Assembly: GCA_025765615.1 (NCBI GenBank)
Contig: JAIVFJ010000175.1
Span: 1 to 64,000 of the forward strand
DNA length: 64,000 nucleotides
Direction of reading: 5' to 3'
Source: Zopfochytrium polystomum
Taxonomy: Eukaryota; Chytridiomycota; Chytridiomycetes; Chytridiales; Chytridiaceae
Positions 30,401-41,019 of this stretch are shown here, piece after piece (within the stretch, counting starts at the first letter, position 1; each line of letters opens with the position of its first letter). The translations under genes and the position numbers were made by a program. Below the pieces are notes generated by a model. That model did no database searches. It was given only the letters and a program-made list of their open reading frames with translations, and was not told the origin of the DNA.

Positions 30401-33400
30401 TCGGCGTGGGGAACCGTTCTTTGAAGCATTTCTCGGACTTCGCGCAGGGTCAAGGGACTCAACGGGAGGAATTCATTGCACTGTAATTGGACAAGGTCAA
30501 AGTCGTCGAGCCGGTCCCACTCCTGTGTGCAGTAGTCGGGAGCAGGTGATTTAAGCGATTAACTAAGTCTTAGGAGAAGTTTCATGGTGAAGCTAACCTC
30601 TTTTGTTCTTGCGACAACGACAAACAGCGCCTGCGGACAATACTGAGACAGTCTCACCATGGTGAGCAAAGACTCGCGGTCGAGCCACTAAAAATGACGG
30701 CAAGGTTGATGTTTACAGTCTGTTTGCTGCTTATGATGAAAGGAATGTTACCTGCGCGTCGTCCCACAGGAGACAAACTCGGAAAGAAATGGTCTCCAGC
30801 GCTTTAATAAGCCTGCAAAGTAAAATGGCCAGCCGAGTGCAAATATCTCCGTCTGACGCGACTGTGGAGAACCCATCGACTTTTCCAAGGCCAGGAATCG
30901 CCGCAATCGTGGAAAGACCAGCCCCCTGGGGGACCCCCAAGGCTTCGAGTATACTGGCAAGGTACGCCCAGTCAGGATCGTAAGCCTGCTCAGAGTAAGC
31001 CGAGTAAGGTCGCGAAAACGATTGCCTTCGGATGGACATGTTGTCGACGCCTGCGGTTGCCTCGAAGGACTCGGAGGAGATGCCAGCCAACCGCATCTGC
31101 GCAATGAGACCGTTTACAACGGCTTTGAACACACCAAGAGAGCTGTTGCGCTTCATTTCGTCGCCCACGCATGAGCTCATGCAAGAAATTAGGATTCAAT
31201 GGTTTTCTTCTTCTGGAGGATACTTACCAAAATATCACGTTCGGAGACTTTTCGATCATTTCCTTGACGCATGTCAAGAGGGTAGTCTTTCCGAAACCCG
31301 ACCGACCGGTTATAAGGACTGACTCTCTCTGGCCACCTTCAGACCAGCGCACGATCAAGTCTCGGAGAAAATTAACTTCCTGCGACCTTCCGACGATGTT
31401 GGCGGCCTCTTCCTTTGCTCCTTTGCTCTGACCAGCGGCAAGTTCGCCCAGAACCCAAAAGAACGACACCTTTGTCGTGAAACCTGTGAAACGTTGAGCA
31501 GTTTCAAAAAAAATTGGACGGCATTTTGCCACTCTGTCTTACCCTTGAGGTAGACAGCAGATGCAGCCGGCTGGAACTGAAACCAGTCAGATCCCGCCTC
31601 GTAGCAAGCCTGGTCACAAAGGATCGTCACTTCAGAGTTTCCACGCGGGCGCGGTACGTCTGCACACATCAGCCTTGCCGCCATATTCACCGGCGCGCCG
31701 AGCACGGTACCGTCGGTCCTCAGCTCGTTCCCAAACAGCCCAGCGAAAACGGTCCCCGTCGCCACCCCGACCTGGAACGCGTCGAACCCAGCGGCGCCCA
31801 ACCGCGCCACCGCCTCCAGGCTCGCAGCCAGCGCGTACCGCGCCTCGGACCGGTGGTGCGCGAGCCCGCGCAGCCCCCACACCGCCAGCACCGTAAACGC
31901 CTTGTCGTCGTAGTTGATCTGGCGCACGCTGCCGCCTTGCCGCTCCACGCACTCGAGCAAGATCTCGGCGGCCCGCTGCGCGAGCTCCAACCCCTCCGCG
32001 ACGCCCGCTGCGTCCGTGCTGTCTCTGACGAAAGCCGCCGCCGACGCCGTCGGACGCGCGCCGCCGGCCTCGAAGGAGATGCCGCCGAACCGGAAAAAGC
32101 TGACGGCCACGGTGCGCAGGTCGCTGTAGTCTTCGCTGGGCTGATGGACGCCCGGCGCCGCGAACGGCGGCTCGCCGTCAAACGACCGGATCACCGAGCC
32201 CTGCGGCGTCGCGGACCACTCCGTGTGCGTGGTCAGCCGCCGGATCGGCGGGAGCGTCGCCTCAGCCAGCAATTTGCCGCAGCCGTACCGCGGCGACCAG
32301 AACTCGGCCTCGCCGCCACCGCCGCCGCCTCCTCCGCCTCCTCCCCCGCCCTCCTCCGGCTCGCGCACCAGAAAATTCCGCACCGACGTCTCGACGTACT
32401 CCAGCGCCGCCTCCTCGTCCACCTCCGCGGCGTCGCCGAAATCCTGCAGCCCCGGGAACTCGAGCCCCGCCAGCGCCCGCGCGATGCCCGGCAGCCGCGG
32501 GTCGTCGTCGCTGAGCACCGCGTACTCGACCGCCGCCGCCGCGGGCCCCGGCGCCCCCCACGGCTGCCACCACCCTTGCCGCAACACCGGCGCCACCCCG
32601 CGCACCGCGTCCTCCACGCCGTCCAAGAACCCGCGCGACGCCACAAGGTCGCCGCGCCCGCCGAGCTCCAGCAGCCGCGCCGCCTCCGCCACCGCCGTCC
32701 CCGCGATCAGGTACTCGCGCCGCCGTTGCCGCCGGCCCGTCCGAGCCGCCGCGCCACCACCACCATCGCCGCCGCCGCCGCCGCCGCCGCCAATGTGGAT
32801 GTGGTGGACGGATCCGGCCGCCACGCCAATGTGGATGCCGATGCTGCCGTCCGACGCCCGCGCGCAGTTCTTTTGAAAGCCCAGCAGCAGCTCCAGGAGG
32901 CATAGGAACGACTCGGCGAAGAAGAGCTGCCGCCGACGGCGCGTGGATTGCGGCGCTGACCTTTCCGTATGGGGTTGCCCGCGACACGAAAGGCGGCGAG
33001 GGCGAAATCGGGTTTTGGCGTCAACGGGGGGGGGGGGGGGGAGGGGGCCGGCGAAATCGTGTGTTTTTAATACACTGTCAGTAAACACTGATCGTGATCG
33101 CTCGTGGGGGTAAGGGACTTGCTCACCAGCACACAATCGCGGCGTCGCCCGCAAACTTGACGATCGACCCCCCGCGCGAGCAAATCGTCCTGATGATGGT
33201 GTCGAACACTTCGTTCACGGCGTCCCGCAGCTTGGCGGCTCCGTCGGCGCCGTGAGTCTCGAGGAGGCTCGTCGTCAGCGACGTGAATCCTTGTTCGCGA
33301 ACCAAACCAGAAAAAAAAAAAAATAAATTAATAAATAAATGGCGCGGTGCTGTTGTGAGTTATCAAACGAGGGGTTTTTGGAAGGGGGGGCCAGCGGGGC

Positions 33401-33555
33401 ATCGCAACAGCGCGCAAAAACGGGATTTTTGCTTTACCCGAGATGTCGATGACGGCGGCGACGGCGGCGTCGTCGGTCTCGACGAACGGCGTCGGCACGC
33501 GCGGACCGCGTCGTGCGCAGACGCGTCGCACGTGGTGGGGGAGGAACTCGAGCAT
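27438..33555 (-). CDS. Soluble-type adenylyl cyclase with NTPase (sAC/ADCY10-like)
   Basis: Makes cAMP from ATP; animal homologues are cytosolic and respond to bicarbonate and calcium. Eleven exons: 33555-33438, 33289-33127, 32960-31543, 31483-31228, 31175-30752, 30687-30598, 30522-30218, 30166-29591, 29532-28729, 28657-28417, 28346-27438. They sum to 1768 codons. The C1 domain opens M-L-E-F-L-P-H-H-V and carries both metal-binding Asp: D37 (V-I-D-I-S-G) and D88 (K-F-A-G-D-A). A linker reads H-I-G-V-A-A-G. C2 (about 375-560) lacks the first Asp (V-S-F-F-R-F) but keeps Y-D-D-K and V-N-M-A-A-R-L. An AAA-type NTPase follows: Walker A G-R-S-G-F-G-K-T (about 626), Walker B L-L-W-D-D (about 790). 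The rest is helical, TPR-like. This is the domain order of human sAC (1610 residues). Donors of introns 7 (GTTCGT) and 10 (GTGCGC) are weak, so those joints are less certain. Confidence 0.88.
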
Positions 33556-33990
33556 TTGTTGTTGTGCATGGCGCGAAAGAAGAAAAAAAAAAAAAAAAAC
33601 CAGCTGGACGCGTTTTCTTTTTTTCGCGTTTTTTTTTTTTTTTTTTTTTTTTTCAAGGTTGGTTTGTGGGGGGAAGACACAAGCCGCGGACGACATTTCT
33701 TTTTTTCTGACCGCGCACAACATTCCACGCTAGCATGAATTTGATGAATCGCGAGATCGATTTTGTATTTCGGTGAGCACCTCCCACTGCTTCGCTTTGG
33801 CGGTAAAGAAGAGTAGGAGCGAAGGGAAAGAAAGAAAGAATTGCTACAGGATAAGGGAGATTGGGCGAAAGGGAAGGAGAAGAAACCGAAGAAATGCTTG
33901 GGGCGAAAGTGTCAGATTGTCCGGAAAAGGATAAGAAACAACAGGCAGGGAGTAAAAGACTTGGAAGTGGAATTGTTCTTACAAAAAAAC

Positions 33991-34024
<34 letters not shown>

Positions 34025-34078
34025 ACGAAGTCCGCGCCAAAAACCCCGCCTTCAAAGCAAAATCCCCCAATTTTTTTT
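33556..34078. other. Intergenic region with T and A homopolymers
   Basis: Promoter side of the cyclase (minus strand). T/A runs at 33583-33652 and 33986-34022. No TATA box or gene recognised. Confidence 0.5.
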
Positions 34079-37049
34079 TCACTTTGCGACGGCCAGCTTC
34101 ATCTTGTCCTGCATCACCGACCCGATCGTCGCGGCGTCCTTGAGCCCCTCCGCCAGCAAAAACGAATGGTACGTCATCCGCATGTCGGCGTTCGGGTCCG
34201 CGTAGTCCGGGCGCAGCAGCTCACTCGCGCCCACCGCCCCAGCCCCGGGCGACGTCGGCGACCCCGCCGCAGACTCCCCGGGCGCCGCCGCCGCCCCCGA
34301 GGACGATGCGAGAACGTCGCCGAGCGACCGCACCACGTTCGTCGCGACCGTCGCGCTCGGGTCCTTCGAGTACACCCGCAGCAGCAGCGACACCGACAGG
34401 TCCTGGAACGCACTCTCCTCCTCCTCTTCGTCGACCTCGGCATCCTCCTCCTCGTCCTCCTCCTCCTCGTCCTCCCCCACTTCCTCCTCGCCCTCGCCGT
34501 CGCCGTCCTCCTCGCCGTCGTCGCCGTCCTCGCCCTCTTCGGCGTCGTCCTCGTCTTCGGCGGGCTTGGCCTTTTTCGATCCGTTCGACGCGTCCGCGGC
34601 GTCGGTCTTGCTCTTTGCCGCATCCTTGTCCTTTTTGGCTCCGTTGGACGGTTTGTCGGTGGCCGCTGATTTTTTCTTGGGCGACTCGCCCGCGGCGCTC
34701 TCGTCCTCGGCCGCTGCTTTCTCGGCCGCGATGCGCTCTTCAAAGCGCTTTGTGGCGAGAACCCTTTCGGCCACCTGAGGCGAGAACGCAAGAGCCGACG
34801 CGTTAGATTCGCATTAATAAGATTCTCCCCCCGATGGCGACAAACCAAACAAACAAAGAGGGAAAGAAAGGAAAAAAAAATCAAAACAAAAAAAAAAAAA
34901 AAAAAACATCACTCACAGCCTTCGACTTTGCCAACAAAAAGCTCTCCATCATCCTCTCCAACTTCTCCAGCTTGCCGCTCTCGGTCGCCCTGATGACGGC
35001 GTCCCTGGTCTCCTCCTTCTCGAGCGACGCGTACACTTTCGGGTACACCCGGTACTTGCCCGGCGCAAGGTTGCCGATCTCGACAAAGATCGACCGGTAC
35101 ATGTAGCTGAAAGTCGACCGCACCGGCTGCGAGTGGAACGTCTCGTGCTCCACGGGCGGTCGGGGCTTGCCCGTCTCCGGGTCGTTCGGGACCGCCGTCG
35201 TCGTCACCTTGAGCATGCGGAAGTTGAGGGAGAATTGGTATCGGCCTTCGAGGCCGCGGAAGTCTTTTATTTAATTTTTTTCTGTTAGTTTGTTGTTGAT
35301 GTTTGTTGGTCGCTGGGTTGCCGAGCAAACGCAATCGCAAAACCAAAAAAAAAAAAAACAAAAAAAAACAGCGCGCTTGCGAGCGTTAGCGTGATTCTTA
35401 CATCGCGAGTCGATCTGCGACAGAACGACGTAGACCGGCCCGGGCTTGTTGACGACAATGTCAAACACGTAGTCTGAGTACGACGCAGGGACGGTCGCCT
35501 GGACTTCGAGGAACTGCTTGGCGAGCGACCACGTCTCGTCAAACAGGATGGCGCGGTCGACCTGGTACCACTCGTTCAAAAAGTCCTTGTACTCCATCCA
35601 AAAGATGCCGTCGTCGCCAAACTTGTGGTCCAGCAGCTGCATCCACTCGGGCGTCCACTCCTGGGTTTTTTTTTTTTTTTTGTGTGGGTGGGTCAGCGAA
35701 GTGCCGCCACATTTGGCACGATACAAATACAAAAAAAATACAAGCAAACTCACCGACGACCCGTCGGCCCACGGGCCCGTCCACTCGGCCTTGCCCCACG
35801 GGTTCCTGATCTTGAGGAACCGGCGGCCTTTGACTTCGACGGCCTTGAGCACGCCATACTCGTGCCCCGCGATGATGTCCTTGGTGCTCTCCATGCCAAT
35901 CAGGCTGCAAAAGAAGAGCCGATCGACGTTGACGCGCAGCAGCTCCTCCCGCCAGAAACCGGTCGGGGTCCAGGATGTCGCTCAGCGCAATCGCCGAGCA
36001 GATGCCGCCCGTGAGGTCTTTTTTTTTTTTTTTTTTTTTTTTTGGGTGTGTATGTGCGCGTTGATTTTGTTAAATGCGTTCGGTCAAAGAGTACTCCCAA
36101 CAAAACATTCAACTCACCTTCGACGCCCTCTCCTCCGGTCCCGCCCGAAATCGCCTCATAGTCTCCGTGAATCTTTGCGTACGCCTTTTCGAGCAGCGGC
36201 AGCCAAGTCTCGTTCTCGGCCTTGCACTTTGCAAAGTACAGCGCGTTGGATCCGCGCAGGAACCCCTCTACATAGTCCTTCTCCTTGACGAGGCCGGCGT
36301 ACTCGAACCTTCCGTAGTCCGGGGAGGTGACAAACAGCTGGTCGTCGACGACGACGCTGACCCACTGGCCGTCGCGGAAAAACACGAACCCGTACACGCC
36401 GACCTCCTCGTCGCGCGCGACGAACAGCCGCCGCAGCAGCGCCGGCTTGTTGCAGAGCACCGAGCACGCGGCCAGGAACCAGCAGTCGCCGTCGCCGCCC
36501 TGCACAATGTCGCCCGGCTCCACGCCGTCGACAAAGACTTTGGGGTCGCGGAAGATCTTGCGCACGCGCTTGGCCGCGCTCGGCGAGAAGCTGTCGTCTT
36601 CTTCCGTCGCGATGCCGTAGAGGCATTCGTCCTCGCTCTTTTGGACGTCAAAGTACCTGGGGGGTGCAGTGTCAACAAGGGGGAATGCAACAAAACGCGC
36701 CTCGCATTCATCAACATCCAGCGCACGCCGCCACTCACGGATCGCGGAACAGCGAGTTCCTCGCCCTGCACACGCGGCTGATGTACGCGACCTTGTCCTT
36801 GCAGCGGCGGACGGCCTCGTCAAAGTCGGCGGTGGCCACGACCGACGCGCCGCCGCCGCCGCCGCCGCCGCCGTTGCTGCTGCTGTTCTTGCCGCCGGCG
36901 TCGGCGGCCATGCGCGACAGGGCGCGGAAGATGTAGCCGCCGGTGGAGGGCCGCTTGTTGCGCTGCTGCTGGACGGCGGCAGCAGGGGGAGCGGCCTCGG
37001 CAGCGGCGGCGGAGGGCTTCTTTGGGCGGCGGGTGCGGCGGCGTGGCAT
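34079..37049 (-). CDS. Calpain-type cysteine protease, one extra base in exon 3
   Basis: Calpains are calcium-regulated intracellular proteases. Exons: 37049-36739, 36656-36118, 36017-35754, 35660-35402, 35263-34917, 34774-34079. The N-terminus is basic and Ala/Gly-rich. The catalytic triad is visible: C162 in G-D-G-D-C-W-F-L, H335 in A-G-H-E-Y-G-V and N355 in K-I-R-N-P-W-G, followed by E-W-T-G-P-W. A beta-sandwich region follows (G-I-F-W-M-E-Y-K-D-F; Y-V-F-D-I-V). The last exon has a Lys-rich then Asp/Glu-rich linker, then a C-terminal helical part; no EF-hands are seen. Exon lengths sum to one base too many. The frame breaks at C-G-G-T-T-T-C-T-G (AAA at 35956-35958 on the plus strand), where one T fewer restores the calpain motif D-R-F-W-R-E-E-L-L. 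This is either a base-call error or a real disabling insertion. Confidence 0.88.
35956..35958 (-). other. Apparent +1 frameshift in calpain exon 3
   Basis: The minus strand reads CGGTTTCTGGCGG, where the calpain motif needs CGGTTCTGGCGG. Upstream (L-T-G-G-I-C-S-A-I-A-L) and downstream (E-E-L-L-R-V-N) are both clear calpain sequence in different frames. No splice pair bridges the point. Confidence 0.75.
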
Positions 37050-37322
37050 ATCTGTTCAGAGTCTCGCGGTAGTTTGCGGCGGGTAGCGAGCAAGTGAGTG
37101 TGCGGCGTGTGTGCGTGTTGAGGGTTTTTATGTGGCACGAGGGTTAGAATGAATGGTGGCGGTGGCCGAGTTTGACCGGGCTGGCTGGCTGGCGCTGTCT
37201 TTGATTGATTCTGTCTGTCTGCAAGTCTGTCTGTCTGTCTGGCTGTCTCTTTGTCTGTCTGTCTGTCTTCCCGCTTTCATTTCATACCGTCTGTCCTTTT
37301 TTGGAATACACCACACACACCA

Positions 37323-37375
<53 letters not shown>

Positions 37376-38509
37376 GACAGAGAGACAGGCTTTGCTTGAT
37401 TGGTTTGATCGTCCAGCTCCGGGCAATAACCAACGGAGCAAAGTAAAAAAAAAAAAGAGGTAAACCGAACTCCCCCTCGTTCCTTCTTTTACAACGCTCA
37501 ACGCAAGCACGCCACAACTCGCACGCATGTAGGTGGGGGAAAATCCCCGCGCAATACCCCCACCCTCCGAGAAAAGGAATGGGAAGGAGCGGGGCGAACC
37601 AAAGACCAAAACCAAAAGCTAAAAGAAAAAAAAAAAAAAAAAAAAAAAAGGAAAGCACTGTTGGGTGGGGGGAAAAGAAAAAAGGAAGAGGGCGGGGAGG
37701 AAGGTGGACACAAGGGGGAAGAAAAAAAAATAACACAAATAAAGCGGGGGAACGGCCAAAAAAAAAAAAGGGAAAAGAAAACAATACACATAGAAATCAG
37801 AGTGGACGCAAGCAACACATTTGGGCAAAAAGATAGAAACACCCGCGCGGGGAATCGACATACCCCATCCCGCCCAACCGCTAGCCCAACCACCAAGGGC
37901 ACTTCTAACCCCGCCACCGAAAAACCTCCCGCCGGTTGTGTGTCCGATTCCAAACAGCAGAAAAAAATAACTACGAGTCGGTGGGTTCAAGAGGGGGTTT
38001 GTCTTTAGGGAGCGGAGGGAGAAGTAGGCGGGAAAAAAGTTTACGACGGCCGAACCGGGGGGCGGCGGATAAGGATGCCCGGGAGTTATAAGAGGTGCCC
38101 GTGGTGGTCCATAGTTAGAAAACGGAGAGCAAACGAAAAAAAGCAAACAAAAGAGACGAGAGGCGGGTGAGGCCCCAAAAAGGCAGATGGAGGAAAGAAC
38201 AAACACAAAAGAGATAACTAGCATTTTCCAACTGTAAAAGCATATGTCCAACAAATATCCCCCTTGAAAAGGAAATGAGAGAGAGAGAGAGAGCGAGAGA
38301 GAGAGAGAGCGAGAGAGACAGAGAGAGAGCGAAAGAGAAATGTCAACAGATGACTACGGGGGTTGCATGAACCCTTTGAGCGGGGGAAGGGTGCACCGTC
38401 ACCAGCGAGACCACGAGACGCAGATCAACAAGACCTCGATGGAGGAGGACAAGAACAAAACAAGGAAGAGAGAGCAATACTAGTAACGAGAGGGATAGAC
38501 CCCTGCATA
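37050..38509. other. Intergenic region between calpain and arrestin genes
   Basis: CTGT repeats at 37205-37270, a (CA)n run at 37310-37372 and an A run at 37626-37648 lie on the promoter side of calpain. GA repeats lie at 38278-38335. No gene supported; long frames here follow the repeats. Confidence 0.55.
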
Positions 38510-41019
38510 TCAGTTCGAAGCAGTAGTCGTCATGACCTCCGACTGAAGCGTCGCGAGTTCGGCCAGCTGGGAAATCGTGTCATCAAAAAGGGGAACCAAA
38601 AGATCAAAAATCGTCAGCAATGCCCCTTGATCGACAACCTGATAAAGAGCGGTTCGGGGCAATCAAGTTTTCCAAACTTACCAGCATGTCCATTTCCGCG
38701 ATCGCAGACGAGACGACCGGTGCCTCCGCTTCATCCTCCAATCCGCGTCCGACCGGCGCCGTTCCGCGCCGCGTCGGCACCGCAAAGCTCTTGGACCGGC
38801 CGCCGCCCGCCACCCCGTACGCCCCAACTCCGCCCCCGCTCACAGTCGCGTTGCGCTCGAGACCGTACGCGCCGCTTGCGCCACTCGGACCGTACCCCGC
38901 GGAACCCCTGAACTCCTCAAACCCCATGCTCTGCGTACCCACCACCGACGCGGACGCCGGCGACCCAGGACGGCCCGCAGCGCGCTGCGGAGCAGAAGGT
39001 GATCGTTGCAGTGGAGGGGGCATCGCGAGATTTTGAGACGAAGGGTTGTATTGCTGGTACGCGGGTGGCTGCTGCTGTTGCTGGAGATGCGGCGGTAAAT
39101 GGGCCTGGGAAGTTCCACGAGGGGGAAAGAAGGGACGCGGGCTCCCACCGTTCGCAAAAAGTTGCTGCTGCTGCTGCTGCTGCTGGTGGAAGCTGAGAAG
39201 TGTTTGCAGAGCGGCAGTCTGCTCAGGGTAAGGAGCATTCGGGTCTGCCCAAAGGCTGCCATGCCCATTGCCGGTGGCGACGACACGCTCCGAGGCGCCG
39301 CTCCTTACAGAAGCGATGGACGACACTGCGGTGGAGGCAGACGTGTAGGGAGAGAACGGCGGTGGAGAGTCTTGGGAGGGGTCTGCAACATGGACGGTAG
39401 GTGACGGGTTTCGATTAAGGGGTATGTCGGTGCGGAGAGAAGGAGGCTGTTGCTGCAGTAGCGGCGCGTTGTAGTAGGATGGCTGTTGGGCTTTCCACCC
39501 CTCTTGTTCGATCGGATGTTGCTGATACATTTTCTGTTGTTGCTGTTGCTGATAAAGCTGGTATTGCTGTTGCTGCTGCTGTTGCAAGAACTGCTGGTAC
39601 TGCTGTTGCTGTACTCGATCCCGTTGCTGCATCAGAAGCTGCTGCTGTTGCTGACGGTATTGCTGCATGAGAGAGGCCTCCTGTGAGGGGGATGGCTGCT
39701 GCTGCTGCGTTGCAGGCGCGGACGAGTCTTGGTTGAGGTTTGGAGAACGAGACGCGCCGTCGGAAACAACCGAGGACGCCGTGGTGGTGGACGAAGGAAG
39801 TGACGAAGGAATTGACGAAGGAAGGGGAGATGCGAGGCGAGTAGTCTGCATTTCGTCCGAGTCGGCGGGAACAATCACGACCGGCACCTCGACGGCGATG
39901 TTCGGGACTTCGGACGTGTCCAGCACAACTTCAACCCGAAACACCGTCTTGACCGAAATCAGTATACTCTCGAGGGACGCTACGGCAATCTTTGGATCAA
40001 CGTGCATGGAAAAGCGGCGTGCCAGCGGCCGTGACGGGCCAGGGATAGGCCGACCGACCTGCTCCATCGCCTCTGACAGCGGCCGAGGCAGCTTCACTTG
40101 CGCGGCGCGGCTTTCGGGGCTTTGGTAGATCTTGGATGTGCGAAGCGACGCCGAGATCCACCGCACAGAGGACTCACCAGGTGTCGAGTGAAGAATGACG
40201 TCGGCGACAATGTAATCGCCAATAGCGACGACGCGCTTTGGCATGCGGATGGAGTAGCCACACTTTTCAAGCGTTGCGTCGACCGTGTGGGAGAGAGGGT
40301 TGTCATTTTCCTTTACAAGGCGTTCTCGCGCCTGGCGGGGCATAGCGATTGTGACGGGAGTCAAGATTTCCTTGTGGGTCTTCAAGAAGTGCATGCTGTC
40401 TTGAAATGAGAGCGTTGTCTTGAGGTGGTACATGATGTCGCCGACCGAGTCGGAGAAAGATGGAGGGAGGCCCGAAGCCGGCAGCGGTATTTGGAAAGGT
40501 AAGGTTATGATTCCAAACTAATTCAAGGAGGAAAGTTTAGGAATTTCTGAATTCTGGATTGTCGTGGCCCTCATTTGTAAATTGCAGTACCTCGTTCGGT
40601 TCCAACGGCTCTTTCCGCTCCCTAACGACCTTGACGAGCTGCAGGAAACGCTTGGCGTTTCGAACGGGCGGATCGGATGACAGCCCCTTTGTCGTAACTT
40701 TTCCCCCGCTGCTGGTTGTGGACATGCTTTCCCTCCGCCCGCTGCCGACAGCGGGCTTGCCGTGAAGCCACCTGGTCTCCGTCAGGCCGCGGAACTCCAC
40801 TGTAATCTTGGCGTCTTTGAGGACACGGGTCGACTTGAGGCGGACGGCCGCGTGCAAAACTGCAGGAGGGTTAATCCCCCACCCCGCCTCCACAACGATG
40901 GAGGAGTCCGTCGGCGAGGTGCGGGATGAACCGAGGCCAACTGTTTCAAACAGCTGGAGAGGGGAGTTGGGGTCGTTCGAGATGCTGCCGGCATCGGCAA
41001 CTACTGGGGCGGGCGGCAT
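38510..41019 (-). CDS. Arrestin-domain protein with Gln-rich middle
   Basis: Arrestin-related proteins bind receptors and transporters and often recruit ubiquitin ligases for endocytosis. Three exons: 41019-40591, 40517-38682 and 38638-38510, 797 residues. The arrestin N-like half contains G-L-T-E-T-R-W and, across the first intron (GTACTG...TTAG), L-P-F-Q-I-P-L-P. The C-like half ends with V-E-V-P-V-V-I-V-P (about 39870-39890). A Gln-rich region (39540-39710 and near 39165) and a Ser/Pro-rich tail follow. The last intron (GTAAGT...ATCAG) leads to a 43-codon amphipathic end; without that splice the protein ends at 38604. P-P-x-Y-like segments (P-P-A-Y, P-S-Y) may be ligase-binding sites but are not exact. 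A pyrimidine tract on the coding strand lies about 530 bases upstream. Confidence 0.75.

Noticed and set aside
31514..32905. Open plus-strand frame of 463 codons
   Set aside because: It lies antisense to cyclase exon 3. High GC removes stop codons on the opposite strand, and the translation has no domain.
33841..34205. Lys-rich plus-strand frames
   Set aside because: Generated by the long A run at 33986-34022; no conserved sequence.
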